A DNA stretch of 64,000 nucleotides from Ahaetulla prasina (GCF_028640845.1 NC_080544.1:58914711-58978710), one strand, 5' to 3'; counted from the stretch's first letter, positions 1 to 11,863 are shown. Notes: a model not told the origin generated them from the sequence alone. Translations and numbers: made by a program.

Positions 1-148
1 AGGAGAGAGCCCTGGGGCACACTATAAAGTAGGGGATGCAGGTTGGATGTCTCTCCCCATGTCAACACTAATTGAAATTGACCCAGAGGAACAAGAAGAA
101 CCAGCACAAGAGTGGCACCCATTCCCAACTCCCAAAATCAGTCCAGAA
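1..148 (-). mobile_element. L2/CR1-type LINE reverse transcriptase fragment, part 2
   Basis: On the minus strand this continues the LINE frame of 1010-1420 and ends with a degraded CAPGLSP, equivalent to the GVPQGSVLSP region of CR1/L2 reverse transcriptases. It runs off the left edge. The hAT at 149-1001 separates it from the upstream part. Confidence 0.6.
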
Positions 149-1001
149 CAGGGGTGAAATACTCCCGGTTTGGACTGGATCATGTGATCCGGTAGCGATG
201 GTGGCGGGTGGTTCGGAGAACGGGTAGCAAAAATCCCTGCCCCCCCCACCCCAGCTGAGCCGTATGATCCTCAGAGGTTGTTTTTTTCTTTTACTTTTAA
301 AAGCATTTTTCCTTCAGCCGAAAAAATGCTTTTAAAAGAAAAAAAAAGCCTCTGATGATCATGTGGCTCAGCTGGGATCATCAGAACCCTTTAAAAGCAT
401 TTTTCTACAACCACTTCAGCTGAGGAGGTTGTAAAAAAAAGCTTTTAAAACAGGGGTCTCCAATCCAATTTGCTGGCTGAGGGACTCTGGGAGTTGAAGT
501 CCACAAGTCTTAAAGGGACCATGGTTGGAGACCCCTGTTTTAAAAGGCTCCTCTGGCAATCCCAGCTGAGTTGCCTAATCACCAGAACCTTTTAAAAGCA
601 TTTTTAGAAGCATTTTTCAGCCGACGAGGTTGAGGCATCTGGCGATCAGGCAACTCAGCTGGGATCGTCAGAACCCTTTAAAAGCATGTTTTCTACAAGC
701 TCTTCAGCTGAAGAGGTTATTAAAAAAATGCTTTTAAAAGGTTCTGGTGATTAAGCAAATCAGCTGGGATCGTCAGAACCCTTTAAAAGCTTTTTTTTCC
801 TCTGGTGATCCCAGCTGAGTTGCCTGATCGTCACAGGCTTTTAAAAGCATTGTTTTTACAACCTCTTTGGCTGAAGAGGTTGTAGAAAAAATGCTTTTAA
901 AAGTTAAAAAAAAAGTTGGCCACACCTACCCAGTCACATTACACCCCCCACCAAGTCACGCCCACAGAACTGGTAGTAACAAATTTTACATTTCACCCCT
1001 G
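149..1001. mobile_element. Non-autonomous hAT element, family A, 853 bp
   Basis: Starts CAGGGGTGAAAT and ends ATTTCACCCCTG, flanked by the perfect 8-bp duplication GTCCAGAA (141-148 and 1002-1009). The interior is a series of repeated and inverted units built from CTTTTAAAAGCATTTTT and TCAGCTGAGGAGGTTG. It carries no transposase. It splits an L2/CR1 LINE and itself hosts a smaller hAT at 451-537. Confidence 0.85.
451..537. mobile_element. hAT family B mini-element nested in family A
   Basis: 87 bp from CAGGGGTCTCCAATCC to GGTTGGAGACCCCTG, flanked by TTTTAAAA on both sides (443-450, 538-545). It is inserted into an internal repeat unit of the 149-1001 element, so it is younger than that copy. 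Confidence 0.85.
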
Positions 1002-1009
1002 GTCCAGAA

Positions 1010-1420
1010 GGATATCATGGACTGACGTTATCAAAGGCCACTGAAAGGTCAAAAAGAGCAAGGATGGTCACACTGCTCCCATCTCAGTCTTAAAACTTGG
1101 CCTGAACCCTGACTGAAAAGGTCCAGATAATTCGCTTCATCCAGGATCTTCTGCATCTGCCATGAAAATATCATTTCCACAACCTTCTCCAAAAAGGGAA
1201 AGTTGGAGGCTGGATGAAAGCTGTCTAGATTGGTTGGATCAAGCAATGGCACCTTCTGGAGAGGGTGCACCACATCCTCCTTGATAGCCAATAGAACCAC
1301 GCCCTCTCTCAAGGAATGATTAATCACTACCCAGACCAAATCAGAAGTCCCATCCCAGCAGCCTTAACCCGCCAAAAGAGGCAAGGATCTAACACAGAGG
1401 TGGTCCACATAATAACTGCA
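1010..1420 (-). mobile_element. L2/CR1-type LINE reverse transcriptase fragment, part 1
   Basis: The minus-strand frame reads DSFHPASNFPFLEKVVEMIF, matching the YRPISNLPFLSKVLEK block of CR1/L2 LINEs, and then a decayed DLSAAFD-type motif near the hAT junction. Several stops and frameshifts show that it is inactive. Confidence 0.65.
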
Positions 1421-1925
1421 AGAGCCTTGCACACTTTCTTAAGCAGTACCTTATAACACATTTTCATTTCCACCCAATGAAAAAATATTTATCAATTAAG
1501 CAGGACATCTAAAGCCATGATTTATTATTTTATATGTTATCCTATTTCAAACCATGCTGTCTTTTCTTGTGTATTATTTTGTGTGAATTCCAGGCTGAAT
1601 TTTCCATCTTTATTTCAAAATTATACTATAAGGCTAAATAGCATGCACTGCAACTCCAGTTGACTTCTTTCATTCAATTAGTTTACCTGGAACTTCAGAT
1701 TCAAAGATGAGATTAATGGCATAATTTCAGTTAGAAAGGTAGGTGTACAGCATGTATAACTATGCCCCAAAAGGCTATTCGCAGTTTCAAAATTAAAATA
1801 AATTTTGAAGAAGTTTTTGACCCTGGATACTACATATGTGATCTTCTTCAGAGACAGCTCATAGCCTCAGAGAAATTGCTAACCTTTATAAATCCCCTCT
1901 GAAGTAAACTAAGCACTATATCATT

Positions 1926-2110
1926 AAGAATAGAATAGAATAGAATAGAATAGAATAGAATAGAATAGAATAGAATAGAATAGAATAGAATTTTATTGGC
2001 CAAGTGTGATTGGACAAACAAGGAATTTTTCTTGGTGCATACGCTCTCAGTGTACATAAAAGAAAAGATACATTCATCAAGAATTCTAAGGTACAATACT
2101 TTAATGAAAA
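1926..2110 (-). mobile_element. CR1/L3-type LINE 3' end with (ATTCT)n tail
   Basis: A (GAATA)n array (1926-1990) is followed by TTTTATTGGCCAAGTGTGAT and the conserved CTTGGTGCATACGCTCTCAG block. It is the same 3' end as at 19255, 25541, 25915 and 55150. The minus-strand copy ends in (ATTCT)n. The LINE may extend to about 2330 in diverged form. Confidence 0.8.
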
Positions 2111-2330
2111 GTCACTTCAAAAGAATCATAACTGAACAGGGATTTTCAATGTGGAGATTTAATTCCTTTATTCGGTGCAAGGATGTATCTGTCTCTCATT
2201 TACAGAGCTCCATAAAATATATTTTTGTTGAATTTTCTGCCCATAAAAATCATTCCCAAATTATAATACTAGAGTGCATTTTTGCTTCCTATTATGCTCC
2301 CTCTCTTTACTATTCCTCTTTGTAAGTCAA

Positions 2331-3324
2331 TTCATTTTTTTTTAAATCCTAATTTTTCTTATTACCCAAACAGTAATATGCAATTTGGACAGCCTTAGAC
2401 ATCAGCTAAAAAAAGTAATAAAAATGTAAAAACTAGAAGCATCTTTCCACTTTGCTTAATTTCAATATGAGAATAGTTATATTAATTATACTAATATATT
2501 AATATTAATAATAGTATGCTATTTTCATTATTATTATTAAATGAAGTATATATTAATATATTAATTTTAATTAAGCCATGGAAATTAAGCACATTCTGTT
2601 ATCCAAAAAATACCAAAAGATCTAAACAGTTTGTGGTAAAACTTCTAATTGGTAATTGATCTGCTTATCCTTTTTAGAAAGGATTTATTTTTAGAAAATA
2701 AATTAGTTTTAGTTCACATACTTTGTGATTACATTTGAATCAATTATTAACAGCTCCAGAAATCACCAGGAATCAAATAACAAAGCAGCAATAAGCAAAA
2801 GTAATGAATGTACAGCAGATGGGGCTGTTGTATATTTTAGAACTGCATTGTGGAACAGAGGTATATATTTGCAATGCCAAATCAAACAAAGGACTCTCAA
2901 CCATGGGTTCTTTGTCTGGGTTTTTTTGATAGAATAGGAAGTGTATGTACACACAGAAATGTTTTTTAAATTTTCTTTGATAATGTTAGGTGTGTTAGGA
3001 TTGGCAAAGTATTTTTAGTTATATCTGATAGAGAAAAGAGTTAACCTTTGTAAAATGGCAGTAAATGACAAAAAATTGTGGAAATTCATGGAGAAAGTAT
3101 ATTGAAATAAACAAAAACAGCTATGCATTAAACTGGGCTTCTGTTCAGTTTTTATATGAAAGTCAAAATTATCTCATGAAACACAGAATAGGTTGAATGG
3201 ATAACTTACAAAACGTACATAGGAAACAAGAAAAAATAAGTTTGACAAGAGACCTGAATGACTATGGTTTGAATACAAAAGGAAGTAACCAAAATACTGG
3301 ACTGGACTCTTTCCTGTAAGATAT
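2331..3324. other. AT-rich gene-free DNA
   Basis: Long TATTAAT-type runs near 2480-2570. No gene or recognisable element; upstream parts of the LINE at 3325 may be hidden here. Confidence 0.5.
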
Positions 3325-3607
3325 ATCTAGAGAACGTGGCGGCAAAAATCAATAGTAGGAACAATTTACTCCAGAAATTATGCAGAACTAAATGGAGAGC
3401 TTCAGCCGCCACCCTCAGGTCATCAGCACTAGGACTGGTCAACTTTGCAGCTGAATGGTGTGCCCCTGTATGACTTGAAAGCTGCCATACTATAGACTAG
3501 ATACCAGACTCAACCACCATGAGAACTGTAAGTGGATTAAAACCACTCTGACTTACTGGCTTCCTGTTCTGAACCATATAGCACCACCAGCTTTACAAAG
3601 ACAAGTG
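3325..3607 (+). mobile_element. LINE ORF2 C-terminal fragment, part 1
   Basis: The plus frame reads ASAATLRSSALGLVNFAAEW then CAPV, a degraded form of the TLRTSALALCYSTAEYCAPVW block of many non-LTR retrotransposons, then LTYWLPVLNHIAPPALQ. Stops and a frameshift are present. It is interrupted at 3608 by a hAT element. The clade was not assigned. Confidence 0.65.
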
Positions 3608-3969
3608 CAGAGGTGTCAAACTCAAGGCCTGGGGGCCAGATCCGGCCCGCAGAGTGCTTAGATCTGGCCCGCGAGGCTGCCCTAGAAACAGCAAGGACCA
3701 GCTGTGGTGCCTCTGCCAGCAAAACCGGAGGTTGGGAGCCCGTGTACAGCCCACCCACCCCCCAAGCTCCATTTTCACTGGCAGAGGGTGGCAGGAGGCT
3801 GTTGCGGCTGAAAACCGAACTTGGGAGCCCATTTTCACTAGCAGAGCAATTGGACCACGACAGATGCCTGACACAAGTAATATCAAGCTGGTCATACCCA
3901 CGCCCACCCGGCCCCTGAGGTCAAACAACCATGATGCAGCCCTCAATGAAATTGAGTTTGACACCTCTG
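3608..3969. mobile_element. hAT family D element inside a LINE
   Basis: 362 bp with 18-bp perfect terminal inverted repeats (CAGAGGTGTCAAACTCAA). The flanks GACAAGTG and CCCTAGTG agree at only 5 of 8 bases, so the target duplication is decayed. It interrupts a plus-strand LINE ORF. The open frames inside it do not resemble any transposase. Confidence 0.75.
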
Positions 3970-4062
3970 CCCTAGTGAAAGAATACAGAAAAATTATGAA
4001 CAACTAACTCACTCCTAGCAGCATTATCAGCCATAAGGTTCAAATCACTTGCACAACATCTG
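3970..4062 (+). mobile_element. LINE ORF2 C-terminal fragment, part 2
   Basis: Continues the same LINE after the hAT insertion: ALVKEYRKIMNN then LTPSSIISHK, equivalent to the REAxxKEYxKI tail of the LINE protein. Confidence 0.55.
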
Positions 4063-4112
4063 CTCAACAACTTTAAAATTGATGAAAAATGTCACTGTAT
4101 TCATGACAAAGG

Positions 4113-4168
4113 ATAAAAAATAATTCTAGCTATTCTATCTCTTCTGTTTAGTTTTATAAAGCAGTCTC
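4113..4168 (+). repeat. 56-bp direct repeat, copy 1
   Basis: Begins ATAAAAAATAATTCTAGC and ends AAGCAGTCTC; 55 of 56 bases equal 4855-4910. The flanks do not match beyond it. Confidence 0.85.
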
Positions 4169-4854
4169 ATGTTTCATTTCTCTTTTGTTTCTATAGTTAA
4201 GAAACAGCATTGCCTATCAGAAGTTAAATTCGACTATTGCAAGACTAACATATAAGCCTGGATGGGTGGAAAGTAGGATTTAATAACATCTGTTTTAGCT
4301 CTTACTTGATATTTTCAAAATTAATCAACAACCAATTTTGTAGTTTTTTTCTGATAGCAAAACCTGAATTAATCTATATATCTAAGGCAGTGTCGATATC
4401 TACAATTATATTGTTCTATCTACATTTGTACCTATACATGCATACATGCACGCACGCGCACACACAGTATTAGTTGCTTCAAAGTGCAACCATTGTGCAA
4501 TCTCCAAATTGTCTTTTGCTTAAATAGTAAATTCACTTCATTTCATTCCCTATCTTTCTCTCATATATGCAAACCCAATTAGAGTTTATTAAATTGTATC
4601 TTATGATTCTAGAATAAATGTATTGTATAAAGCACTTTCAAACACGGGGAGAAACTATACTGACCCTGGCATTTAATTAAAATCTGCTGTACTCTTAAGT
4701 CAATTTGAAAGCTAAATGCAAGGTTAGAGGCTATGCTGGAGATAAAACCACAAGGCTATATGTTACAACCCAAGGAGACTATATCTGCAAAAAAGGGGGA
4801 AAATGGCTGAAGCTACAGATAGTGTCTGTTGAAATCCAAACTTTAAAAATAATT

Positions 4855-4910
4855 ATAAAAAATAATTCTAGCTATTCTATCTCTTCTATTTAGTTTTATA
4901 AAGCAGTCTC
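4855..4910 (+). repeat. 56-bp direct repeat, copy 2
   Basis: Second copy, 742 bases downstream of copy 1, with one mismatch (CTATTT against CTGTTT). Confidence 0.85.
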
Positions 4911-6381
4911 TGTGAGCAGAGCTGTGAGAGACTGCCTTGGATTATCTATCTGAATGAGACTCATTTCCTAGGACACAGCTGTTGCAAAGGACACGGCAAC
5001 AGTTTACTGATATGACCCCATCAGAGTTTGGAATAAATCTATACCAGTCACCCATCTTCCCTTCTGACATCTTCCCTTCTCTCCATTTCTAAGGTTTTCT
5101 TTTCTTTCCTCTTCTGCATTCAGAAAGCCAGAGAGGAGGGTGGGACAATTTCCTTATCTGACATATAAATTGATCACTTGCAAAGATCTAGTTGAGTTAT
5201 GCAGAGGCAGGGCTGCAAGCTGCCCTCTCCTTCTCTAGACTTCTACAGTAATTATAAGAGAATTTTTCCTTAAATTGTATTTCTTAAGGTAGACATTAAG
5301 CCTTGAATGAAAATGCTTTTGTTTCCCTCCACATATATACTGTGCATACTAGATATTAGAAAAATCAAGCTTGGGCATTCCAGGGGATGACATTTAACTT
5401 GCATCATATTACAGAGATAAAGTAACCAGTTTGCACTAGACTTTATAAGAAAGAGTTAAGCATTTAGCAAATCTCTAAATGGATTCCATTTCTTATCTAA
5501 CAGATGTCTCTGAGGCCTTCAGCATCTCCTCCTTTCCTAACATAAATCAATAGGCATGTTATCTTTCTAGGCCACACAGCTGTTTGCCTTCCTTGGATGA
5601 CTCTGGAAGAGAGAACAGAAATCTTATAGATAGACCAGCTCCAAAATCAGGCTGAAGGATAAAGGTCAAGATCCAGCTAAGCACATTGGATGTACTGAAA
5701 AGGTCCTGGGGAATATGAAGCATGAATTCCTCTTCAAAATATACTACTAAGGATTGCACAACTGCTTCTTTCCTTTTTCAGAGAGTTTAAGCTTCATTTA
5801 TGTTCATCAATTTCTCCCAAATATAAATTTATACAATTCAAATAGGTTTACACATCAAAATAAGTGGCTAGCCAGATCTATCCTCATCATGTCCTATTTG
5901 TTTTCATAGCAAGGGGGAGAAAAAGCCAGTCACTATGAGGAGAAGCTATTAGGCCATTCTTCAGTTCAGTTTTAAAAGCATTTTAAAAATGAAGGCAAGG
6001 AACCCTTGAGTTTAACAGAGATGGAGGATAGCTGGAGTTGGGAGGTCGTATATGTAAAGAGTTCTTCCCAGTGGGAAACCACCCATTTCCCTATGAGAAT
6101 ACAGCACTGATATGCCAGCAATGGATTGTTGACACAAACCAAATGCAGTGAAGATCTAAATCACTTTGGAAAGTATCTGTGAAATTCAGTAGACATATTG
6201 CAAGCTGGAAACTATTTTGTTCTCATTCCTCAGCTTTCTTGGCCAGGTTTTTCTTCATACAATTTAAAATATTTCTTCAAACTTCAGTTTTTGTCATAAT
6301 TTTATAAAACAAACACATGGCAAGCTATATCAGCTGGCAATATGTTCCTGCTGTATCCCATCTGTTTTAAAAGGTACTATA
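4911..6381. other. Unassigned gene-free DNA
   Basis: No exon, repeat end or motif recognised. Short open frames (for example 5559-5759 minus) have no family likeness. Confidence 0.5.
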
Positions 6382-6814
6382 AGATACCGGTAATTAGGAA
6401 GGATGAAAGAAGGGAGGAAGAGGAATGAGAAGAAGAAAGGATTGCTGTGAAAAGGAAAAGATGAAATGGAAGAAAGGCAACCCTGAATATATTTGAATTG
6501 GATAAAAATTGAAACAGTTAAAAAAAAAAGAATGAAAGAGAATGCATACTAATAAAAATGGAGAAATTAGAAGTTGAGGGCGAAAGAAGATGTGACTTAG
6601 TGAAATGAGCAAGGAAATATTAGGATATGAATAAAAATTATGAAAAAAGAATATTTTGGCAAAAACTGTAACTAAGTAAAATATATTTGAATATATTGAA
6701 TTGTATAAGACATGATATGGCCAATACTCTGTTCATAAACTATGTATGCATGTAGGAGGGGAAATTAAAAAATCAGTAAAACTTGTTTGGAAAAAAAAAG
6801 ATACCGTAATTAGG
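6382..6814 (+). mobile_element. L1-type LINE 3' end with poly(A) and target duplication
   Basis: A purine-rich body and a terminal A-run (6791-6799) lie between AGATACCGGTAATTAGG (6382-6398) and AGATACCGTAATTAGG (6799-6814). That is a target-site duplication of 16-17 bp with one indel. The 5'-truncated insertion is fairly young, as the duplication is nearly intact. Confidence 0.7.
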
Positions 6815-7836
6815 GAGAATTTTGGTTATGATGATCAAGCTATGGTATTTGCTTCCTGATTCATTTGCTAATATGGTTTCTGTATCTTATTTTGTGATTT
6901 TCCTTGGAATCTTCAATCACAAAATAACTCTCCTTTGCCAAGTAAGGAATAAAGATACATAGAAGATGATAAGACTGAAAGATTCTTGGGCTGGTAAACT
7001 TTAAATTTATAGTCTTCTGTCAGAGAAACTGGCAGATATATTTCTTTAGAAGCAATTATTCAGTAGCTCTCCCTAATTAGAATAAGTTTTTAAAATTCTG
7101 CACATTTTCTAATATGAAAGCCTTTGTCTCCTATTATCTCTGCTCCTCTTTAGAATTTTATTTACAGTATATCTTCCTTTCAGAAGTTCTGTGTCCACAA
7201 CGTACAAGAGCAATTGTCCCATAGTTTTACCATTTTGTCTGTCTGTCTGTCTGTCTGTCTGTGTGTGTGTGTGTGTGTGTGTCTGTCTGTCTGTCTATCC
7301 GTCTGTCTGTCTCAGTAATTGTGCCAGCTTAAACTGGTTGCTATGATAGCTGATTCCTATTCACATTGTTACAGACTTACTAAATGGTGATATTCTTATG
7401 TACTGGGTGGAGCAAACGTTAAAAACTCTGCTACCTTTCTTTCCTTTCTTCCCACTATGTCAACTGGTAGAAAAGCATCCACCAACTGCTCTCCTTAACC
7501 TAGGAGGAAGCTTCAGGAGGATCTGAATTTTAACGTACTGCACGTCTTAATCAATATACAGATTGGTCAAAAGTCACTCCTAATTTTTTTACATTATACA
7601 TAAGTACCTTCAAAATAAGCCTGGACAATAATATCTGACAAGAACAATGAGGACTTTAGTGAAAACAGAAGATTAGAAAACACAACCTTTATACCAGAAC
7701 AGCTAAGGACAAGTTAAAATTGCTTCATATATGCCTTGGGGATGAGATGACAGATTGGGAATAAGATAAAGGCAACATCATGTGGATATATGGCAGGTTA
7801 AAAGAACATCCTGTTGCATATAGCTATAGGACATTC
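6815..7836. other. Unassigned gene-free DNA
   Basis: Apart from the microsatellite at 7238-7313 nothing is recognised. Confidence 0.5.
7238..7313. repeat. Microsatellite (TGTC)n/(GT)n
   Basis: Compound (TCTG)n-(TG)n-(TCTG)n array with one interruption (CTATCC). Confidence 0.95.
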
Positions 7837-8062
7837 ACAAGTTAATTCTCTACCAGCATTGCATAGGACAGGATAAAACGTCTTCTGCATCAGTTCAAAA
7901 AATTTTGCTCATGAGTTCGAAATACTATATCTGAGTGTTTTCCCCTTCAAGAGAGTGACTAAATTCTCATATTATAATAGGCTTTAACTAGCTTATTGAA
8001 TTACTCACAAGGGCATAGTCACCAAAACCATCATGACCAGTATAAATCCAGCCAAGGAATTA
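7837..8062 (+). repeat. Diverged direct duplication, copy A
   Basis: From GTTAATTCTCTACCAGCATT to GACCAGTATAAATCCAGCCA. It aligns along its length with 10715-10940 at roughly 75-80% by eye. No known element was recognised in it. Confidence 0.65.
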
Positions 8063-9098
8063 TAGGAAAAGAACACAGATAAAACAGAGAGTCCATGGTA
8101 TCAACGTGTCTACTTTTTCTGTTTCGCTTGCTTGCTGGCTTGGTAGATTTATACAATTTGGGAGGGGGAGAAACTGCCCCATCCAGGTATTCCTTCTTGC
8201 CACCAGTTGGTATCATGATTTGCATATGGCCTAGATACACATGACACACTAAACCAAAAGCAAGCAAAGCAACTGATGGCTTTGTGCAATTTTTGAAACC
8301 AAGAACTGTTATTTACTCTAACACACTTATGCAGATAGTTCAAACTTTACCCTTAGCCCCACCTCCCCAAAAATGTCCCAGTCAAGTCACTTTGTTTTAA
8401 TAAGACAGACATTAATCACATAATAGAGGTAACAGGAGATAAATGCTCATTTAGATATTTTAAAAAATAGCTGCAAAAGAGAATTTCATCCTAAACAGAA
8501 CAAATAGTTTTGGAGCAAGACAACAGTTATATTGGATTCTTTCCCCTCCCCTTAGCAGAATTGAGAAGGGGGGAATGTAGGTAGTTCTCATTCCTTAAGC
8601 AAGCTCTCTTGCAGCAGACCAGAACTAGAGGTATGGATGAAATGAAAAGAAACCAAATTAAAAGCAAGGTTTTCTAAAGTAAGCAAGTTTAAATATGTTT
8701 CAAATTGCAGACAAAGAAGCCTGCCTTCTTCTCCAATACAAATCAATAGTTAGCCTCCTGTAGGCCAGCACTAAGATATATAAGCATGGATATCATAAAC
8801 ATGTCTCTTCTAAAAGTTATTGTAAGGGATGGAGAAAAAGTGTCATTTGCATAAAAAATATACCACAAAGGCTTGATTTACATAATAACCTAAGCCATAA
8901 ACTATGATTTATAAACAGGATTTACACAGCATGGGAAGCCCAAACCAGTCATATTACAGCTTAGTAAATGTGTACATGTAAGCAAAAAGTCATAAAAAAA
9001 TATTTTTCAAAAATTATCCCCTATCTGGAATATATGTCTATTCCAGTTATGTATTTTTTCTCCCCTATCAGCTTACTGATTATATAGCAGTCTTCACT
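8063..9098. other. Unassigned gene-free DNA
   Basis: No exon recognised. AS3MT exons, expected near here from human synteny, were looked for on the minus strand without success. Confidence 0.45.
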
Positions 9099-9106
9099 AT
9101 TCCTAC

Positions 9107-9326
9107 CAATGGTGAAATTCAGCCGGCTCTATACGGATCATGCGATCCAGTATCACTGGCAGCAGGAGGCTCCGCTCACCTGCACAGACATCATCACGTC
9201 CCATTTTTTACCCTCTGCGTGTACGCAGAACACTCTGTGGATGTATGAGGAGGTGCACGCGAATGTAGCGAGTGCACACGCTCACATTTGCAAACTGGTA
9301 GTGAAGGTAAGTGAATACCATCCCTG
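9107..9326. mobile_element. Non-autonomous hAT element, family A, 220 bp
   Basis: Starts CAATGGTGAAATTC and ends CATCCCTG, with the 8-bp duplication ATTCCTAC on both sides (9099-9106, 9327-9334). It contains the CCGGCT...GATCATGCGATCC subterminal palindrome typical of this family and a GTGCACGCG-rich middle. It lies in DNA downstream of BORCS7. Confidence 0.85.
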
Positions 9327-9334
9327 ATTCCTAC

Positions 9335-10714
9335 AGTTTAAATCAAACACTCAGCAGTCTTTTTACCTCTTCTAATACAACTCATTAAATCAATACAATA
9401 AATCAAACACTAAAATTTCATGTTAATATTGTAGCAGAATGAAAACTAATACCAACAAGCATCCAATGTGAATTTCCTCCTCCTTGCACAAATATTTTTT
9501 ACTGATTAACTTTGCTTTATCACAAAGTTTAAGCGCTTCCTATTCAATCCTACACACATTTTATACATTCTATATCCACATTCCATTTACTTTAATGAAG
9601 TATCAAGTAGATGCTTGTAAAATAGATGTGTTTTATATAATTATACTTTATTTTGAATATTTTATTTGAATTTGAATTTACTACATCTACCAAAAATTAA
9701 ATATGCATAGAATATTATTAAAAATAACATGTCAGTTACTCCAATTATTAGTTTATGAAAACCAGCATTACCAAAAAGATAATAATCAAATAATATAATT
9801 TTAATATTATAATGAAACCATTTGTTATGATGTAATTCCTGTATATAAACAAAAAGTTTGCAATTTTATAAGGAAATCAGGAGTGCTTTTTAAAAGGAGA
9901 TTATGAAAAATATTACTAGTTAATGAATTGACATAATGAATATATTTTGAATGCATATTATAATTGTAGCTCTGCTTTTAGCTGCTTTTAAAATGGCCCA
10001 TTATTGTAAACATCTCCAAGACTCTTCAAAATCAAATCAACTACTAGCAGATCACTAGTTAGGTAGAGAACTGTGTAATGACACCATGGTGATTTAAAGA
10101 AGTATAGCAGCAATGAAAATGTAGGAATGTTTCTTAAGGCCAAATCTAACCGCAGATGTATGGCCATAAGGGCATAACTTAGCCCTTTTTTACAAATAAA
10201 TTATACATGCGCTAGATTTGTTTCATCAGAGTTTATATTCACATAACATTATGCAACAAGAAATAGGGGGAAATAACAGAATTCTGTGAATGTATACTTC
10301 AAAATAAATCCCATTACGTTTATATATTTATTACTTTGAAGAAGATTATAGTCTAAATGTAAGCATTGTTACGGAACAAAGCATGCAAGCCTTTTTTAAA
10401 AAAGAAACTTGCTTAAATTAGGAATTTAAAGCAAATCTAAGTAAGTAAACTCGCAGATTTTTATTCAGGCAGACTGTGTTCTCATTAACAAGATAAGATT
10501 GGAAGAAACAGAGTCCAGACCTTGAAAACATGTACTTTCCTTGAAGTTAGAAATTCACTCTGAAGTCCTCAGAACGTCAGCGAACAGATTTTGCAGGACA
10601 GAAAAGAATATTTAGGAAGTGCAATTGTTAAATAGCACCACTCTCCTCCACACTCTGGACTCTTATCAATGATGGAATTACTAAATCAAAAAATTATGCA
10701 CACATAGAAATCAT
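9335..10714. other. AT-rich gene-free DNA
   Basis: Very AT-rich, no recognised feature. Confidence 0.5.
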
Positions 10715-10940
10715 GCACAGATTAATTCTCTACCACCACTGTATAGGATAGGATAAAACTTTTTCTATATCAGTGGACATTTTACTCATGAATTAGAGGT
10801 AGTATGCCCTGAGAGTTACCCTCCTCCAGAGAATGGCTAAGTTCCCACATTATACTAGGCTTTAACTAACTTGTGAAATTACCCACAAGGGCAGTTGACA
10901 AAACTATTATGGCCAGTATAAATCCAGCCAAAAATTGGAG
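10715..10940 (+). repeat. Diverged direct duplication, copy B
   Basis: From GATTAATTCTCTACCACCAC to GGCCAGTATAAATCCAGCCA, the partner of copy A, 2.9 kb away in the same orientation. Confidence 0.65.
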
Positions 10941-10978
10941 ATATAAATAATAAATATAGGAATTTCAACTACACCTGT

Positions 10979-11361
10979 ACAGATAGTTGTTGACTTACAA
11001 CCAAAATTGGGACCAAAACTTCTGTCATAAATGGTTGTTGTGTCATAAGTTCAGTCAGACCCAGTTATACAAAACAATGTATGGTGGTCATTAAGCAAAT
11101 TACATAGTTATTAAGCAAATCCACCTTTCTCAATGGGCAGTTTTTGTCAAAAAGCAACAAAAAAGGTTGCACCTCATGATCATGCAGAATGCTGCAAATG
11201 GCTGTATGTATCAACCAGTGGCCAAATGCCTGCATTGCAATCATGACCATGAGGTGGTACAATGGTCGTAAGTGCAAGTACAGGTCCTAAGTAACTTTTT
11301 CCAAGGCCACTGTAGTTTCGAATTGTTATTAATTGAACAATTATAAATTGAAGACTATCTT
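10979..11361. mobile_element. Tigger-like non-autonomous element
   Basis: ACAGATAGTTGTTGACTTAC at the left and an AAGACTATCT-type right end. The middle has TTAAGCAAAT and TCATGACCATGAGG units shared with 24738-25115 and 30838-31180. It is diverged, so the boundaries are approximate. Confidence 0.6.
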
Positions 11362-11756
11362 TATGTTTTTTATGATCAATATTCTATACTGTTCTACATA
11401 GTGTTCTATCAGTGTTCTATGAAAAGCATTTACACTATAAGAGTTTTCAAACGGCCTGAAAAAAGGAAAAATTCAGAACAAGATGTATTTGATTATTTAG
11501 AATGAGGTTAATTCTTAAAGAAATCAGTGCTGCTAAAGAGAAACAGGCATCAACACAAAGAAGCTGCAATTTAATACACCGATGTACCTATCCTCTTATA
11601 AAGGTAACATTTGTAATTTAAAATTGTCCACATTTCCAGATCAGAATCTTATAGAACAAAGCACATACTTTGTGCCATTACATCTGGGAGATGTAACTTT
11701 TGACTCAGTCTTATAATGCATCTGTACAGGGAAAGATATTCCGTAAACCTCCACTG

Positions 11757-11762
11757 TTTATT
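11757..11762 (-). terminator. Candidate BORCS7 polyadenylation signal
   Basis: AATAAA on the minus strand, 50 bases past the stop codon. It would give a very short 3' UTR; a longer alternative cannot be excluded. Confidence 0.35.
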
Positions 11763-11811
11763 TTCTTCCACTCTTTTCCAGCTGTTTGTTACCTCTTACA
11801 AACTCTTCTCT

Positions 11812-11863
11812 TCATTTCAGCAGATGACTCAGCTGATCACGCAAATTTGAAGACTGTTCAACA
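11812..11863 (-). CDS. BORCS7: BORCS7 exon 5 (C-terminus and stop)
   Basis: 52 nt after the acceptor TTCTACAG, ending in TGA (11814-11812). It encodes VEQSSNLRDQLSHLLK, matching the human VEQSSDLQDQLNHLLK terminus. Confidence 0.95.

Noticed and set aside
3613..4007. Overlapping plus-strand frames of 101 and 117 codons
   Set aside because: They lie inside a hAT element with perfect inverted ends and have no family likeness.
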